This document shows positions 1-6,265 of a stretch of 7,049 nucleotides of DNA, one piece after another; position 1 is the first letter of the stretch; each line of letters opens with the position of its first letter. Made by a program: the position numbers and the translations under genes. The notes beneath the pieces were generated by a model. The model did no database searches and had not been told where the DNA came from. It saw only the letters and a program-made list of their open reading frames with translations. The DNA is from DAIOHQ01 sp036744635 (lineage in GTDB: Bacteria > Planctomycetota > Phycisphaerae > Tepidisphaerales > Tepidisphaeraceae): positions 1 through 7,049 of the forward strand of contig DAIOHQ010000249.1 in the NCBI GenBank assembly GCA_036744635.1. The letters are read 5' to 3'.

Positions 1-39
1 AGCATTGTGGGCACAGGTAGTGTGTACATTCAATTGCAA

Positions 40-230
40 CCCGCTCTAGCCCGGCAAATGCAGTTTTACCGCAGAGCCGCAGAGAACGCGGAGAAAGCAG
101 TGGAGAAATTTAACCTGAGCTGCGCAACGTGCGCTGATCATTTTTGGCAGAAGAAAGAGACAACTTGCTTCTCTGTATAATCTTCTCTGCGCTCTCTGCG
201 TCTCTGCGGTGAATAATCCGGGCTAGCGGG
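40..230. repeat. MITE-like element with long imperfect terminal inverted repeats
   Basis: The left end (40-54, CCCGCTCTAGCCCGG) matches the reverse complement of the right end (218-230, CCGGGCTAGCGGG) apart from a 2-base insertion. Further in, 69-96 (ACCGCAGAGCCGCAGAGAAC and onward) matches the reverse complement of 183-210 with few mismatches. Together the arms cover about 55 bases on each side around a centre of about 80 bases that encodes nothing. The inner arm, built on CCGCAGAGNCGCAGAG, is a motif I recall as a common dispersed repeat in bacterial genomes; that is memory, not a search result. I see no target-site duplication next to the ends. The structure is seen directly; its mobility is inferred. 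Confidence 0.7.
176..181 (+). promoter_or_regulatory. Possible -10 box inside the MITE-like element
   Basis: A perfect TATAAT lies 117 bases before the peroxiredoxin start, inside the repeat and pointing toward the gene. I find no good -35 hexamer at 16-18 bp spacing, and the TG just before it is not at extended -10 spacing. It could be an outward promoter supplied by the repeat, or chance in the least GC-rich part of the region. Confidence 0.25.
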
Positions 231-297
231 ACAGGCCATGGCCGATGCCGCGGCGCCGGCCTACCATCAAGCGAAACTTCACGCGAAGGAGCAAATC

Positions 298-810
298 ATG
301 GCCGACAGCAAGCTGAAACCCGGAGACCCAGCCCCCGATTTTGAATTGATGAACCAGGACCGCGCCAAGATTCGGCTGGCCGACTTTCGTGGCCGCAAGA
401 AAGTCGTCCTCCTCTTCTATCCCATGGACTTCAGCCCGATCTGCACGCAGGAGCATTGCTCGTTCGGGCCGGACCTGGGCAAGATTCAGAAGGATGACGA
501 CACCGTCGTCTTCGGGGTGAGCTGCGACAGCCCCTTCTGTCATGCGGCCTTTCGCCGGCAGTACAGCATCCCCTACGACCTGCTGGCGGACACCACCCGC
601 AGGATGGTCAAGGCCTATGGCATGTTCGCCGGCGAGGAACCGTACAACTGCTCAAAGCGCGGCACCGTCGTCATCGGCCGGGATGGAACGATTTTACACC
701 ATCAGGAAGTGGGAATGACCGAGGCGAGAAAAGTCGAGGATGTCGCGAGAGCGTCGAACATCGACATCGCCCAAGAGCAGCGCGGCAGTGAATTTGGAGT
801 GAGCGTTTAA
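298..810 (+). CDS. Peroxiredoxin, BCP/AhpE-like (thioredoxin fold)
   Basis: This cytoplasmic thiol peroxidase reduces hydrogen peroxide or organic hydroperoxides, normally recharged by a thioredoxin-type partner. The 170-residue length fits the family. Residues 8-14 (PGDPAPDF) are the usual N-terminal peroxiredoxin signature. YPMDFSPICTQE holds the peroxidatic Cys49, with Ser replacing the usual active-site Thr three residues before it. Cys54 follows in a C-X4-C arrangement, as the resolving cysteine does in E. coli Bcp. FGVSCDSPFCHAAF and KRGTVVIGRDG match conserved later strands, the latter with the conserved Arg. Cys76, Cys81 and Cys118 are extra. I chose ATG 298 because AAGGAG (286-291) sits 6 bases upstream and the protein then begins like the family. 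The ATG at 238 would add 20 unrelated residues and lies just outside the repeat. It may be co-transcribed with the next gene (13-bp gap to ATG 824). Confidence 0.9.
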   Translation: MADSKLKPGDPAPDFELMNQDRAKIRLADFRGRKKVVLLFYPMDFSPICTQEHCSFGPDLGKIQKDDDTVVFGVSCDSPFCHAAFRRQYSIPYDLLADTTRRMVKAYGMFAGEEPYNCSKRGTVVIGRDGTILHHQEVGMTEARKVEDVARASNIDIAQEQRGSEFGVSV

Positions 811-823
811 TGGGAGGGATTCC

Positions 824-868
824 ATGCGGATATGGAATTGCCTGCATTGCATAGCGGTTGACGAGTGA
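824..868 (+). other. Well-placed start (SD + ATG) of a frame that closes after 14 codons
   Basis: GGAGG at 813-817 lies 6 bases before ATG 824, a textbook ribosome binding site. The frame reads MRIWNCLHCIAVDE and then hits TGA at 866-868. The long ORF that follows is in another frame, opened only by a TAG at 852-854. One extra base between 855 and 865 would explain the break: removing it joins this start to the long frame. I infer this is the original 5' end of the next gene, broken by a frameshift or a sequencing error. It could also be a tiny leader ORF. Confidence 0.35.
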
Positions 869-1760
869 TACACTTTCCCGCGGGTCGCTCGGCGTGCCGG
901 CACACGCGGGGACCAGCACCCTGCGGCGCAAGAAGCAGAGCGCGCAGCTCGGGTTCAACATCAACCTGTCGGTGCTCAATCCCAAGGACCTCAAGCAGAA
1001 AAAGACGGTCGGCAAGTGGGTGGGCGCGGTGCCCATCGACGAAAAGAGCGGCGCCTATGACCTGGCCGGCGGCGCCGCCCAGGAGCGCACCCTGCGCATC
1101 GCCATCGACACCGTCGGATCGGCCAAGGGCTTCACCGACACCTTCGGCGGAAAGCTGATCGGCAAGGCCGAAAAGAAGGACACGCTCGCCAGCTACACCT
1201 ACAAGCGGCTGGTGGGAGACAAGGAAGTCGCCGTCACGGTCAAGAAGAGCGACCCGATGAAGTTTGAGGCGGTCGAGCTGGCCAAGGGCCCATCCGAAAA
1301 TTATCCGCACACCTCGGTGAATGGCCGGCTGGATTACGACTACGAGACCGGCAACTGGCTGACCGATGGGATTCACTTCAAGTATCAGCTTGACGGCAAG
1401 GACTACGAGGACGTGATGACCGGCACGATCAAGTGGATCGAAGACCCCGATCGCAAAACCAACGGCAAAGGCCACTACGACTTCAACCTCCGCTTCAACG
1501 AGGACAAGAACAAGAAAGCCTCAGGCGAAGGCGCGGCCTTCGAGAAGATGAGCGAGGAAGATGCCTTCTTCGCCGTCGACAACACAATCCCCTGCCTGAC
1601 CGGGCAGATCGCGTATGTGGATTCCATGGTCGGCGGCAAGGATATTCCCGCCTCCAGCAAGATCACCTACAGCCTGAACGCCAACAAGCTGACCAAGCAG
1701 CAGGTGATGAACTTCTTCAAGCTCTGGCTGGTCTGCACCGGCCCGACGAATGATGAATGA
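858..1760 (+). CDS. Uncharacterised lysine-rich protein, N-terminus uncertain
   Basis: I do not recognise this family. From about residue 20 codon use is strongly GC3-biased, so the ORF is a real gene. The body looks mainly beta-strand and polar, rich in Lys, Asp and Gly (for example the stretch around TYKRLVGDKEVAVTVKK). It has no obvious transmembrane segment and only two cysteines (residues near 246 and 293), in the C-terminal part. The given start is the first possible codon (TTG) after a stop, with no Shine-Dalgarno; GTG 894 has none either. Residues 13-17, VPAHA, look like the end of a signal peptide with an A-X-A cleavage site, but the sequence before it is too short and polar to serve as one. 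The better start at 824 lies in another frame. It may therefore be an exported protein with a damaged leader. A terminator follows 16 bases after the stop. Confidence 0.6.
   Translation: MTSDTLSRGSLGVPAHAGTSTLRRKKQSAQLGFNINLSVLNPKDLKQKKTVGKWVGAVPIDEKSGAYDLAGGAAQERTLRIAIDTVGSAKGFTDTFGGKLIGKAEKKDTLASYTYKRLVGDKEVAVTVKKSDPMKFEAVELAKGPSENYPHTSVNGRLDYDYETGNWLTDGIHFKYQLDGKDYEDVMTGTIKWIEDPDRKTNGKGHYDFNLRFNEDKNKKASGEGAAFEKMSEEDAFFAVDNTIPCLTGQIAYVDSMVGGKDIPASSKITYSLNANKLTKQQVMNFFKLWLVCTGPTNDE
877..910. repeat. GC-rich imperfect inverted repeat within the 5' end of the unknown gene
   Basis: CCCGCG (877-882) pairs with CGCGGG (905-910), and the perfect palindrome GTGCCGGCAC (894-903) lies between them. 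It sits exactly where the reading frame of the unknown gene is suspect, so it may be part of an inserted short repeat or simply GC-rich coding sequence. Confidence 0.3.
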
Positions 1761-1776
1761 TCAGCCGCAGGATAGC

Positions 1777-1810
1777 CCCCTCTCTCGCTTCGGCGGGAGA
1801 GGGGATTTTT
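1777..1810 (+). terminator. Rho-independent terminator
   Basis: A 12-bp stem (1777-1788 with 1793-1804, one G-T pair) closes on a TTCG tetraloop and is followed by A and five Ts (1806-1810). It ends the plus-strand unit that finishes at 1760. On the minus strand no T-run follows the hairpin, so it is directional. Confidence 0.9.
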
Positions 1811-1865
1811 CACAACGAATGGCAGCAAAGGGGGAAACATTCGCGGCACAACTCAACATTCCCGC

Positions 1866-2345
1866 TCACTTTTTCTTCAGCGTGTAATGCCCCTTTTCGC
1901 AACTGATGGCGAAGCGCTCCACGCACGCCTTGAGATCCTCCCAGCGCTGGCGAATCACGTCGGCCTCGTTGGGATCGATGTGGGCGTCGTTCTCGACCGA
2001 TTCGGTCACCGCCTCCAGCAGCTCGCTGAAATCGCGCACCATCGAGCGCGTCTGGTTGAAGATCGTCTCATCCATGCTCTTGCGCAGCTCGGGCACCGGA
2101 TTGGACACGAAGAAGCCCCCGGCCTCGTTGCACAGCCAGCGCACCAGGCGGATGTCCTTGGTCAACAGGTACATTTCGCGGACGCGGTCGAGCGGGTTCT
2201 TGGCGCCGCTCTGATCGGGATCTTCCTTCTCGGCCGGCGGCTCGCACCACTTGTAGACCAGCGCGGGCGACACCTTCAGCGCCCCGGCCACCGCCTTCAC
2301 CCCCGGCTCCTCGACCGCCTGCCGAATGACATCGAATGATTTCAT
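1866..2345 (-). CDS. CII / Phage_CP76-like helix-turn-helix regulator
   Basis: This 159-residue protein resembles the phage CII-type regulator family (Phage_CP76). Residues about 14-34 (GVKAVAGALKVSPALVYKW) form a helix-turn-helix: a helix, a short turn after the LKV segment, and a recognition helix with VSPALVYKW. Residues 53-83 (DRVREMYLLTKDIRLVRWLC, then NEAGGFFVSNP) match the conserved second block, in which a Thr-x-Asp-x-Arg-Leu run is followed by a Gly-Gly and a Pro. The C-terminal half is helical and acidic and ends in LKKK, plausible for oligomerisation. The start is the ATG at 2345, with no strong Shine-Dalgarno. No phage genes lie nearby, so it looks like a resident regulator. It faces maf across a shared intergenic region and may bind there. 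Family assignment is from motif memory only. Confidence 0.65.
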   Translation of the reverse strand: MKSFDVIRQAVEEPGVKAVAGALKVSPALVYKWCEPPAEKEDPDQSGAKNPLDRVREMYLLTKDIRLVRWLCNEAGGFFVSNPVPELRKSMDETIFNQTRSMVRDFSELLEAVTESVENDAHIDPNEADVIRQRWEDLKACVERFAISCEKGHYTLKKK

Positions 2346-2443
2346 GGAGTCATCTTACCCCCGGCGCGCCTGGCCATACAGTGCCTGGCATGATTCGAAA
2401 GCGCAGTTGAGCCGCGTGCTTGGCTCTCCTATCCTCCAACCAA
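2346..2443. promoter_or_regulatory. Divergent intergenic region with a GCCTGGC direct repeat
   Basis: GCCTGGC occurs at 2368-2374 and 2383-2389, 15 bases start to start. CII-type proteins are known to bind short direct repeats, so this could be the neighbouring regulator's operator. The repeat is short and the idea is an inference. I see no clear -35/-10 pair for either gene. Confidence 0.25.
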
Positions 2444-3043
2444 ATGGCGATGCGGCAGTTCATCCTCGCGAGCGCTTCTCCGCGGCGGCAGAGCCTTCTG
2501 CGCGAGGCGGGATATGAGTTCGTCGTCCATCCCGCGGGCATCGACGAAGAGGTACACCCGGCCGGCCTGACTCCCATCGAGCTGGCGCGGTTTCTGGCCG
2601 AAGCCAAGGCGAATTCGGTCGCCGATCAGTTTCCCGAGGATATGGTTCTCGCGGCCGATACCATCGTGGCGTTCGGCGACAAGGTGCTGGGCAAGCCCGC
2701 CGATGCGCTCCATGCGCGGGAAATGCTCGAGCTGCTGGCGGGGACGACGCACATCGTCATCACCGGCCTGGCGGTGGCGTGCCGGGCGACGAATTTTTTC
2801 CGGGCCACGCACGTGATGTCCGCGGTGCGGATGAAGATGCTCGGCGGGCAGGAGATCGAGCGTTACGTGCAGTCGGGGGATTGGCAGGGGAAGGCGGGAG
2901 GCTACGGCATCCAGGATTGCGATCCATTCGTGATCCGCACGGCCGGGAGCCATTCGAATATTGTGGGATTGCCGATGCGCGCGGCCAGGGAGTTGTTGGT
3001 GGCGGCGGGGATCAGGCCGACGTTGGGAGTTCCTGAGAGCTGA
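2444..3043 (+). CDS. maf: Maf family nucleoside triphosphate pyrophosphatase
   Basis: Maf proteins hydrolyse nucleoside triphosphates, including non-canonical or methylated ones, to monophosphate and pyrophosphate in the cytoplasm. From ATG 2444 the protein is 199 residues, normal for the family. Residues 10-15 (SASPRR) are the N-terminal phosphate-binding signature. LAADTIV carries the catalytic Asp72, followed by GDKVLGKP. The C-terminal block YVQSGDWQGKAGGYGIQD (142-158) matches the family hallmark, with Lys150 and Gln157; Asp replaces the usual Gly after IQ. The ATG at 2450 is an equally plausible start, and the frame also opens at TTG 2420. None has a good Shine-Dalgarno. The gene converges on the minus-strand BshC-like gene with only 19 bases between stops and no visible terminator. 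Confidence 0.93.
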   Translation: MAMRQFILASASPRRQSLLREAGYEFVVHPAGIDEEVHPAGLTPIELARFLAEAKANSVADQFPEDMVLAADTIVAFGDKVLGKPADALHAREMLELLAGTTHIVITGLAVACRATNFFRATHVMSAVRMKMLGGQEIERYVQSGDWQGKAGGYGIQDCDPFVIRTAGSHSNIVGLPMRAARELLVAAGIRPTLGVPES

Positions 3044-3062
3044 CGGGGGGTGGGCAATGTCG

Positions 3063-4595
3063 TCATTGCACGCTGGCGGGCATGATGCCGAAGGCGATGT
3101 CGTATTGCTCGATCATCTCCTGGAGGCGCTGCCGGGGTTGGATGGCGAAGAAGAGTTCGCGGTCGAAGAGGCGGCGATCTTCCTCGGCCCCGGCGCGGGC
3201 ATCGCGCATCTGGCTGGACCAGCGGGCCATGGCGGGATGGTCCTGGGCGGCGGCGGCGAGCATGGAGTGCATCTCGGCGAAGAGCCGGCCGCGCTCCATC
3301 GACTTTCGGGGCAGGGCGGCGATTTTTTCGACGAGGGCGCGCTTGCCCTCTCCAAGCAGGCCATGGCGGAGGCGGCGGCCTTCCTGCTCGACACAGGGCA
3401 AACAGGCGCGCACCCGGCCGAGAGCCTCGGGAAAGAAGAGGGTGGCGGTGGTCACGCAAAAGCGCGGGGCCTCAATGCCGAAGTAGCGCTCGATGAGGTC
3501 ATCGGTAACCTGGTCGTATCGGCCGCCGCCGATTCCGTGCACGAACTGGTCGACCAGCAGCAGGCGAAAAAAAAGGGTGAGGGTCAGGGCGCGGGGCGAG
3601 AGCCTGACCTGGTTCTCGCGCATCCAGCGGGAGAGGTCGGCGGCGGCGCTCCAGCCTTCGGCGTTGGGGTCGAAGATGAAGGTCTGTCCCTCCCTTGCCC
3701 GCAGGCCCCAGCTTGTGCCGATGCGCAGGAGCGTTGCCCGCTGGCGGGTGCCATCGTCGAGAAAATCCAGCCAGAACGGCACCTCGCGCATTTCCAGCGT
3801 GACCTTCAGGTCCGGCATCGGCCGGGTGGTGGATTTTATTTTGTACTCGAGGCGAAACTCGGCGAGGGCATCGTTGTAGGCTGCGCAAAAACGGGCGGAG
3901 TCGGCGAGCAGATGATGCACGAAAAGCCCGAAAGGCTCGGAGGTGAAGATCGGTGACACCACCAGGGCGTGATGGCGCAGGCCCAGCTCCCAATCGAGGT
4001 GGTGGATCGCATCGGTCACCGCGATCGGAAGCTTGGGTGTTTCCAGCGAGAGTTTCCGCATCGAGGCGAAAAAATGGTGCATCATCGGGCGGAACGACCA
4101 TTCGGCCGCGGCGGCGTCGAAGGCCTGCTCGATATGACGCAGATGGGCGGGCGTGGGGGCGTCGACCTGGCCGCTCCAGGTGGCGACGGCCACCGCGGGA
4201 TCGTCAGTGAGCGGTTCGGCGTGTCCCGGCCAGCGCACCAGCAGGTGCTTGGGCTCATCGGTGTCCACCGCGAAGTGGTAGGCCGCTCCGTCCAGGGCTT
4301 TGGCGACGCGGTCGCTGAGCGCATCCTTCACCCAGACGCCGGCGTGGTACAGCTCGGTTTGATGTCCGGTGGCAACTAACGGCCGGGCGTCGTCGGTGTG
4401 GCCGATCCACGCCCGCTGCCGCCGGCGCACTTCGGGGAGGGGGATGCCCTGGACAAGCACATGATTGGCCGCGTTGAGTTGGTGGTGATTGGTCCGCGCG
4501 GCGGCGAGGATGACCGTCGGCTCCGGCCAAAGCAGCATCTGCCCGTCCTCGGCCGGGGCCTTCCAATCAGGATACCGCGAGGCGGACAAACTCAT
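3063..4595 (-). CDS. Uncharacterised protein with remote resemblance to bacillithiol synthase BshC
   Basis: The protein has 510 residues, close to BshC (about 540), and three blocks line up in order. VATGHQTELYHAGVWVKD (74-91) resembles the BshC block around TGQQ-x-GL-x-x-GPLYT-x-YK. YHFAVDTDEPKHL (106-118) resembles the PIFW-x-A-x-EDHD block. RLSPRALTL to ERYFGI (331-374), with VHGIGGGRYDQV, resembles the RPL-x-Q ... GPGE-x-x-Y block. Both proteins end in a long helical region (here about 400-500). BshC adds cysteine to glucosaminyl-malate to finish bacillithiol. Here the signature residues are only partly kept (GHQ for GQQ, TDEPKH for EDHD), so the substrate may differ. The sequence is rich in His and Trp and has no signal peptide or membrane segment. 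It starts 42 bases after the glycosyltransferase stop on the same strand, suggesting an operon. The Shine-Dalgarno is weak. The gene is real; the family call is tentative. Confidence 0.5.
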   Translation of the reverse strand: MSLSASRYPDWKAPAEDGQMLLWPEPTVILAAARTNHHQLNAANHVLVQGIPLPEVRRRQRAWIGHTDDARPLVATGHQTELYHAGVWVKDALSDRVAKALDGAAYHFAVDTDEPKHLLVRWPGHAEPLTDDPAVAVATWSGQVDAPTPAHLRHIEQAFDAAAAEWSFRPMMHHFFASMRKLSLETPKLPIAVTDAIHHLDWELGLRHHALVVSPIFTSEPFGLFVHHLLADSARFCAAYNDALAEFRLEYKIKSTTRPMPDLKVTLEMREVPFWLDFLDDGTRQRATLLRIGTSWGLRAREGQTFIFDPNAEGWSAAADLSRWMRENQVRLSPRALTLTLFFRLLLVDQFVHGIGGGRYDQVTDDLIERYFGIEAPRFCVTTATLFFPEALGRVRACLPCVEQEGRRLRHGLLGEGKRALVEKIAALPRKSMERGRLFAEMHSMLAAAAQDHPAMARWSSQMRDARAGAEEDRRLFDRELFFAIQPRQRLQEMIEQYDIAFGIMPASVQ

Positions 4596-4623
4596 TGTGG
4601 GTAAACACCTTCACCACGTTCGC

Positions 4624-4639
4624 GAGGCCGGCAGGCCTC
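4624..4639. repeat. Short hairpin at the glycosyltransferase stop codon
   Basis: GAGGCC and GGCCTC form a 6-bp stem with a 4-base loop, overlapping the TGA (4638-4640) of the minus-strand glycosyltransferase. No T-run follows, so it is not a typical terminator. It might affect stability or expression between the two genes. Confidence 0.35.
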
Positions 4640-5393
4640 ACTCACAGCCGCACCCGCAACATTCGGCCCTGGCCGACTCCACGGCCGCCCGTTGCTGCGC
4701 CACTTCGGCGGCCAGCACTTCGAGATAGTGCTTGAGGCGATTGGATGGATCGTCAAGCTGGCCGCCGAAGTGGCGGGTTGGATCGTTGTAAATCAGGCGC
4801 ACGGGAACCTCGGTGATGCGCAGGCCGGCGAAGACCGCCTGGGGCCAGAACTGCATCGGGAAGGCGTAGCCGGGTTCGGTCAGTTCCAGCTTGCGCATGG
4901 CGCCAACGCGATGGGCCTTGTAGCCGCAGAAGGAATCGGTCAGTTGCAGGTGAAACAGGTCATTCAAGATGCCGGTGATGGTGACATTGATCGAGCGGCG
5001 ATCTCCCGGAGGGGGGTCATCCTGGTCGCTTGGCCTGAGGTAGCGCGAGCCGCTGATGATGTCCCATTCATCGCTTTCGATGGCGCGGAGGAACTCGGGA
5101 ATGCGCTGGGGTTCGTGCTGTTCGTCACAGTCCATGGTGATGACCCAGTCGTAGCCGTGGGCGTCGGCCCAGGCAAAGGCGTCGATCACGCTCTGGCCGT
5201 ACCCTTTGTTGCCGGCGTGCTGGACGAGGTAAACCTCATCGCGCTCGGCCAGCCGGGCGAGGATTTCGCCGGTGCCGTCGGTGCTGCCATCATCGATCAC
5301 CAGCATGTCCGGGTGCATGCGGCGAATCTCGGCCAGCACGTGCTCGACGTACTTGCGCTCGTTGTAAACCGGCACGGCAATCAATACCCGCAC
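4638..5393 (-). CDS. Family 2 glycosyltransferase, DPM1/polyprenyl-phosphate glycosyltransferase-like
   Basis: The 251-residue protein has a GT-A fold that transfers a sugar from a nucleotide donor, probably to a lipid phosphate or other acceptor at the inner face of the membrane. VPVYNE (7-12) is the first GT2 motif and VIDDGSTDGT (32-41) binds the nucleotide. MDCDEQH (87-93) carries the DxD metal site, and ISGSRYL (113-119) and FCGYKAHR (155-162) are typical of the DPM1-like branch. There is no C-terminal membrane segment. The tail ends in CCGCGCE, with four cysteines in six residues, which is unusual. I chose GTG 5393 because AAGGAG (5399-5404) is 5 bases upstream and the protein then begins at the first Rossmann strand. 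The frame remains open to 5591, but that stretch runs into a repeat element and lacks family features. It precedes the BshC-like gene, probably in one transcript. Confidence 0.88.
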   Translation of the reverse strand: MRVLIAVPVYNERKYVEHVLAEIRRMHPDMLVIDDGSTDGTGEILARLAERDEVYLVQHAGNKGYGQSVIDAFAWADAHGYDWVITMDCDEQHEPQRIPEFLRAIESDEWDIISGSRYLRPSDQDDPPPGDRRSINVTITGILNDLFHLQLTDSFCGYKAHRVGAMRKLELTEPGYAFPMQFWPQAVFAGLRITEVPVRLIYNDPTRHFGGQLDDPSNRLKHYLEVLAAEVAQQRAAVESARAECCGCGCE

Positions 5394-5398
5394 GCAAA

Positions 5399-5404
5399 CT
5401 CCTT
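5399..5404 (-). promoter_or_regulatory. Ribosome binding site that fixes the glycosyltransferase start
   Basis: On the minus strand AAGGAG lies 5 bases before GTG 5393. It decides for GTG as the start over codons further upstream. Confidence 0.8.
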
Positions 5405-5516
5405 GGTCCCCCGAGGGCCGCGAACCGCCGACACTCCACCATGCGATGCAATCGGCGCTCCATAATGCACTCCGATCGTAGAAGGGCTGATTCAAAGGGT
5501 CAACCGGGGGTACAAG

Positions 5517-5613
5517 CGTCTGTCCGGTGGTGGTAAAGTTTGGAATCAAAATGAGCACAGGTCTGCGAGTACGCCGACCTGTGGCACCCAAACTTTACCA
5601 CTGCCGTCTGTCC
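5517..5613. mobile_element. Small palindromic element with 14-bp inverted repeats and a putative 9-bp target duplication
   Basis: GTGGTAAAGTTTGG (5530-5543) is the exact reverse complement of CCAAACTTTACCAC (5588-5601). Inside lies a second stem, CACAGGTC (5556-5563) with GACCTGTG (5576-5583), topped by GCG/CGC around AGTA. The unit is flanked by CGTCTGTCC at both 5517-5525 and 5605-5613, as expected for a target-site duplication around an insert of about 79 bases (5526-5604). It encodes nothing convincing. It lies between the divergent glycosyltransferase and lemA genes. The repeats are seen directly; transposition is inferred. Confidence 0.65.
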
Positions 5614-5677
5614 CTATCGCAGCGACGATGCGGACGACTGGTTTTATCAGTATGATAGGCGGCGAAAGGGCTTCTCT

Positions 5678-6265
5678 ATGGAGAATGGGAGCTTGCTCTG
5701 CGTGGTGGTGGGCGCGGCGCTGCTGCTGGTGGCGATCGGGCTGCCGCTGGCGTGGTACAACAAGCTGGTGCGGCTGCGCCAGCTCATCCGCGAGAGCTGG
5801 GGCAATGTGGATGTGCAGCTCAAACGGCGCTATGACCTGATTCCCAATCTGGTCAACGTGGTGAAGGGATACGCCCAGCACGAGCGCGATACCCTGGCGG
5901 CGGTGGTCGAGGCCCGCAACCGGGCGGCGGGGAACAACGGGGCGATCGCATCGCAGGCGGCGGACGAACAGCAGCTTGTGCGGGCGACGCGGCAGCTTTT
6001 TGCGGTGGCGGAATCGTATCCAGACCTGAAGGCATCACAGAATTTTCTGGAGCTGCAGCGCGAGCTGGTGAACACCGAGGACCGCATCGCCGCCGCCCGG
6101 CGCTTCTACAACGCCAACGTGCGCGACTACAACATCGCCCGCAGCAGCTTTCCGACCATGCTGGTGGCGGGGTTCGGGGATTTTCCGCCGCAGGATTTTT
6201 TTGAGGTGGAGGATTCGAGCATCCGCAATGCCCCGCAAGTTTCCTTCAGCCCCGGCCAGACGTGA
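5678..6265 (+). CDS. lemA: LemA family protein
   Basis: LemA proteins are small membrane-anchored helical proteins of poorly defined function, often near peptidase or TPM-domain genes. This one has 195 residues, the usual size. Residues about 6-26 (LLCVVVGAALLLVAIGLPLA) form one membrane anchor, with the rest predicted outside the cytoplasm. The hallmark region follows: LIRESWGNVDVQLKRRYDLI (36-55) with PNLVNVVKGYAQHE directly after. A second conserved block runs from YPDLKASQNFLELQ to RRFYNANVRDYN (114-152), ending with FPTML. A Gly/Asn stretch near 84-90 is a probable loop. ATG 5678 has GAAAGGG (5664-5670) 7 bases upstream. Its TGA overlaps the GTG of the next gene, so the two are probably co-translated. 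None of the partner genes I associate with lemA is in the window; the DUF2459-like gene takes that place. Confidence 0.93.
   Translation: MENGSLLCVVVGAALLLVAIGLPLAWYNKLVRLRQLIRESWGNVDVQLKRRYDLIPNLVNVVKGYAQHERDTLAAVVEARNRAAGNNGAIASQAADEQQLVRATRQLFAVAESYPDLKASQNFLELQRELVNTEDRIAAARRFYNANVRDYNIARSSFPTMLVAGFGDFPPQDFFEVEDSSIRNAPQVSFSPGQT

Noticed and set aside
858..886. TTGACG at 858 as a -35 box
   Set aside because: No -10-like sequence lies 16-18 bases downstream.
894..920. Resemblance to half of a type I-E CRISPR repeat (GCACACGCGGGGA, translated VPAHAGT)
   Set aside because: Only one partial copy exists, the other half does not match, and there is no spacer array; GC-rich coding sequence explains it.
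807..1475. Open frame of 222 codons on the minus strand
   Set aside because: It is antisense to the unknown plus-strand gene, whose codon bias and terminator fit better.
3044..3062. Terminator between maf and the convergent BshC-like gene
   Set aside because: The 19-base gap has no stem and no T-run.
2961..3956. Open frame of 331 codons on the plus strand
   Set aside because: It is antisense to the BshC-like gene, overlaps the end of maf, and its composition is that of a GC-rich shadow frame.
4692..5465. Open frame of 257 codons on the plus strand
   Set aside because: It mirrors the glycosyltransferase, which has clear GT2 motifs and a Shine-Dalgarno on the other strand.
5394..5591. N-terminal extension of the glycosyltransferase up to 5591
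   Set aside because: The extra 66 residues run through the palindromic element and lack family features; GTG 5393 has a proper Shine-Dalgarno.
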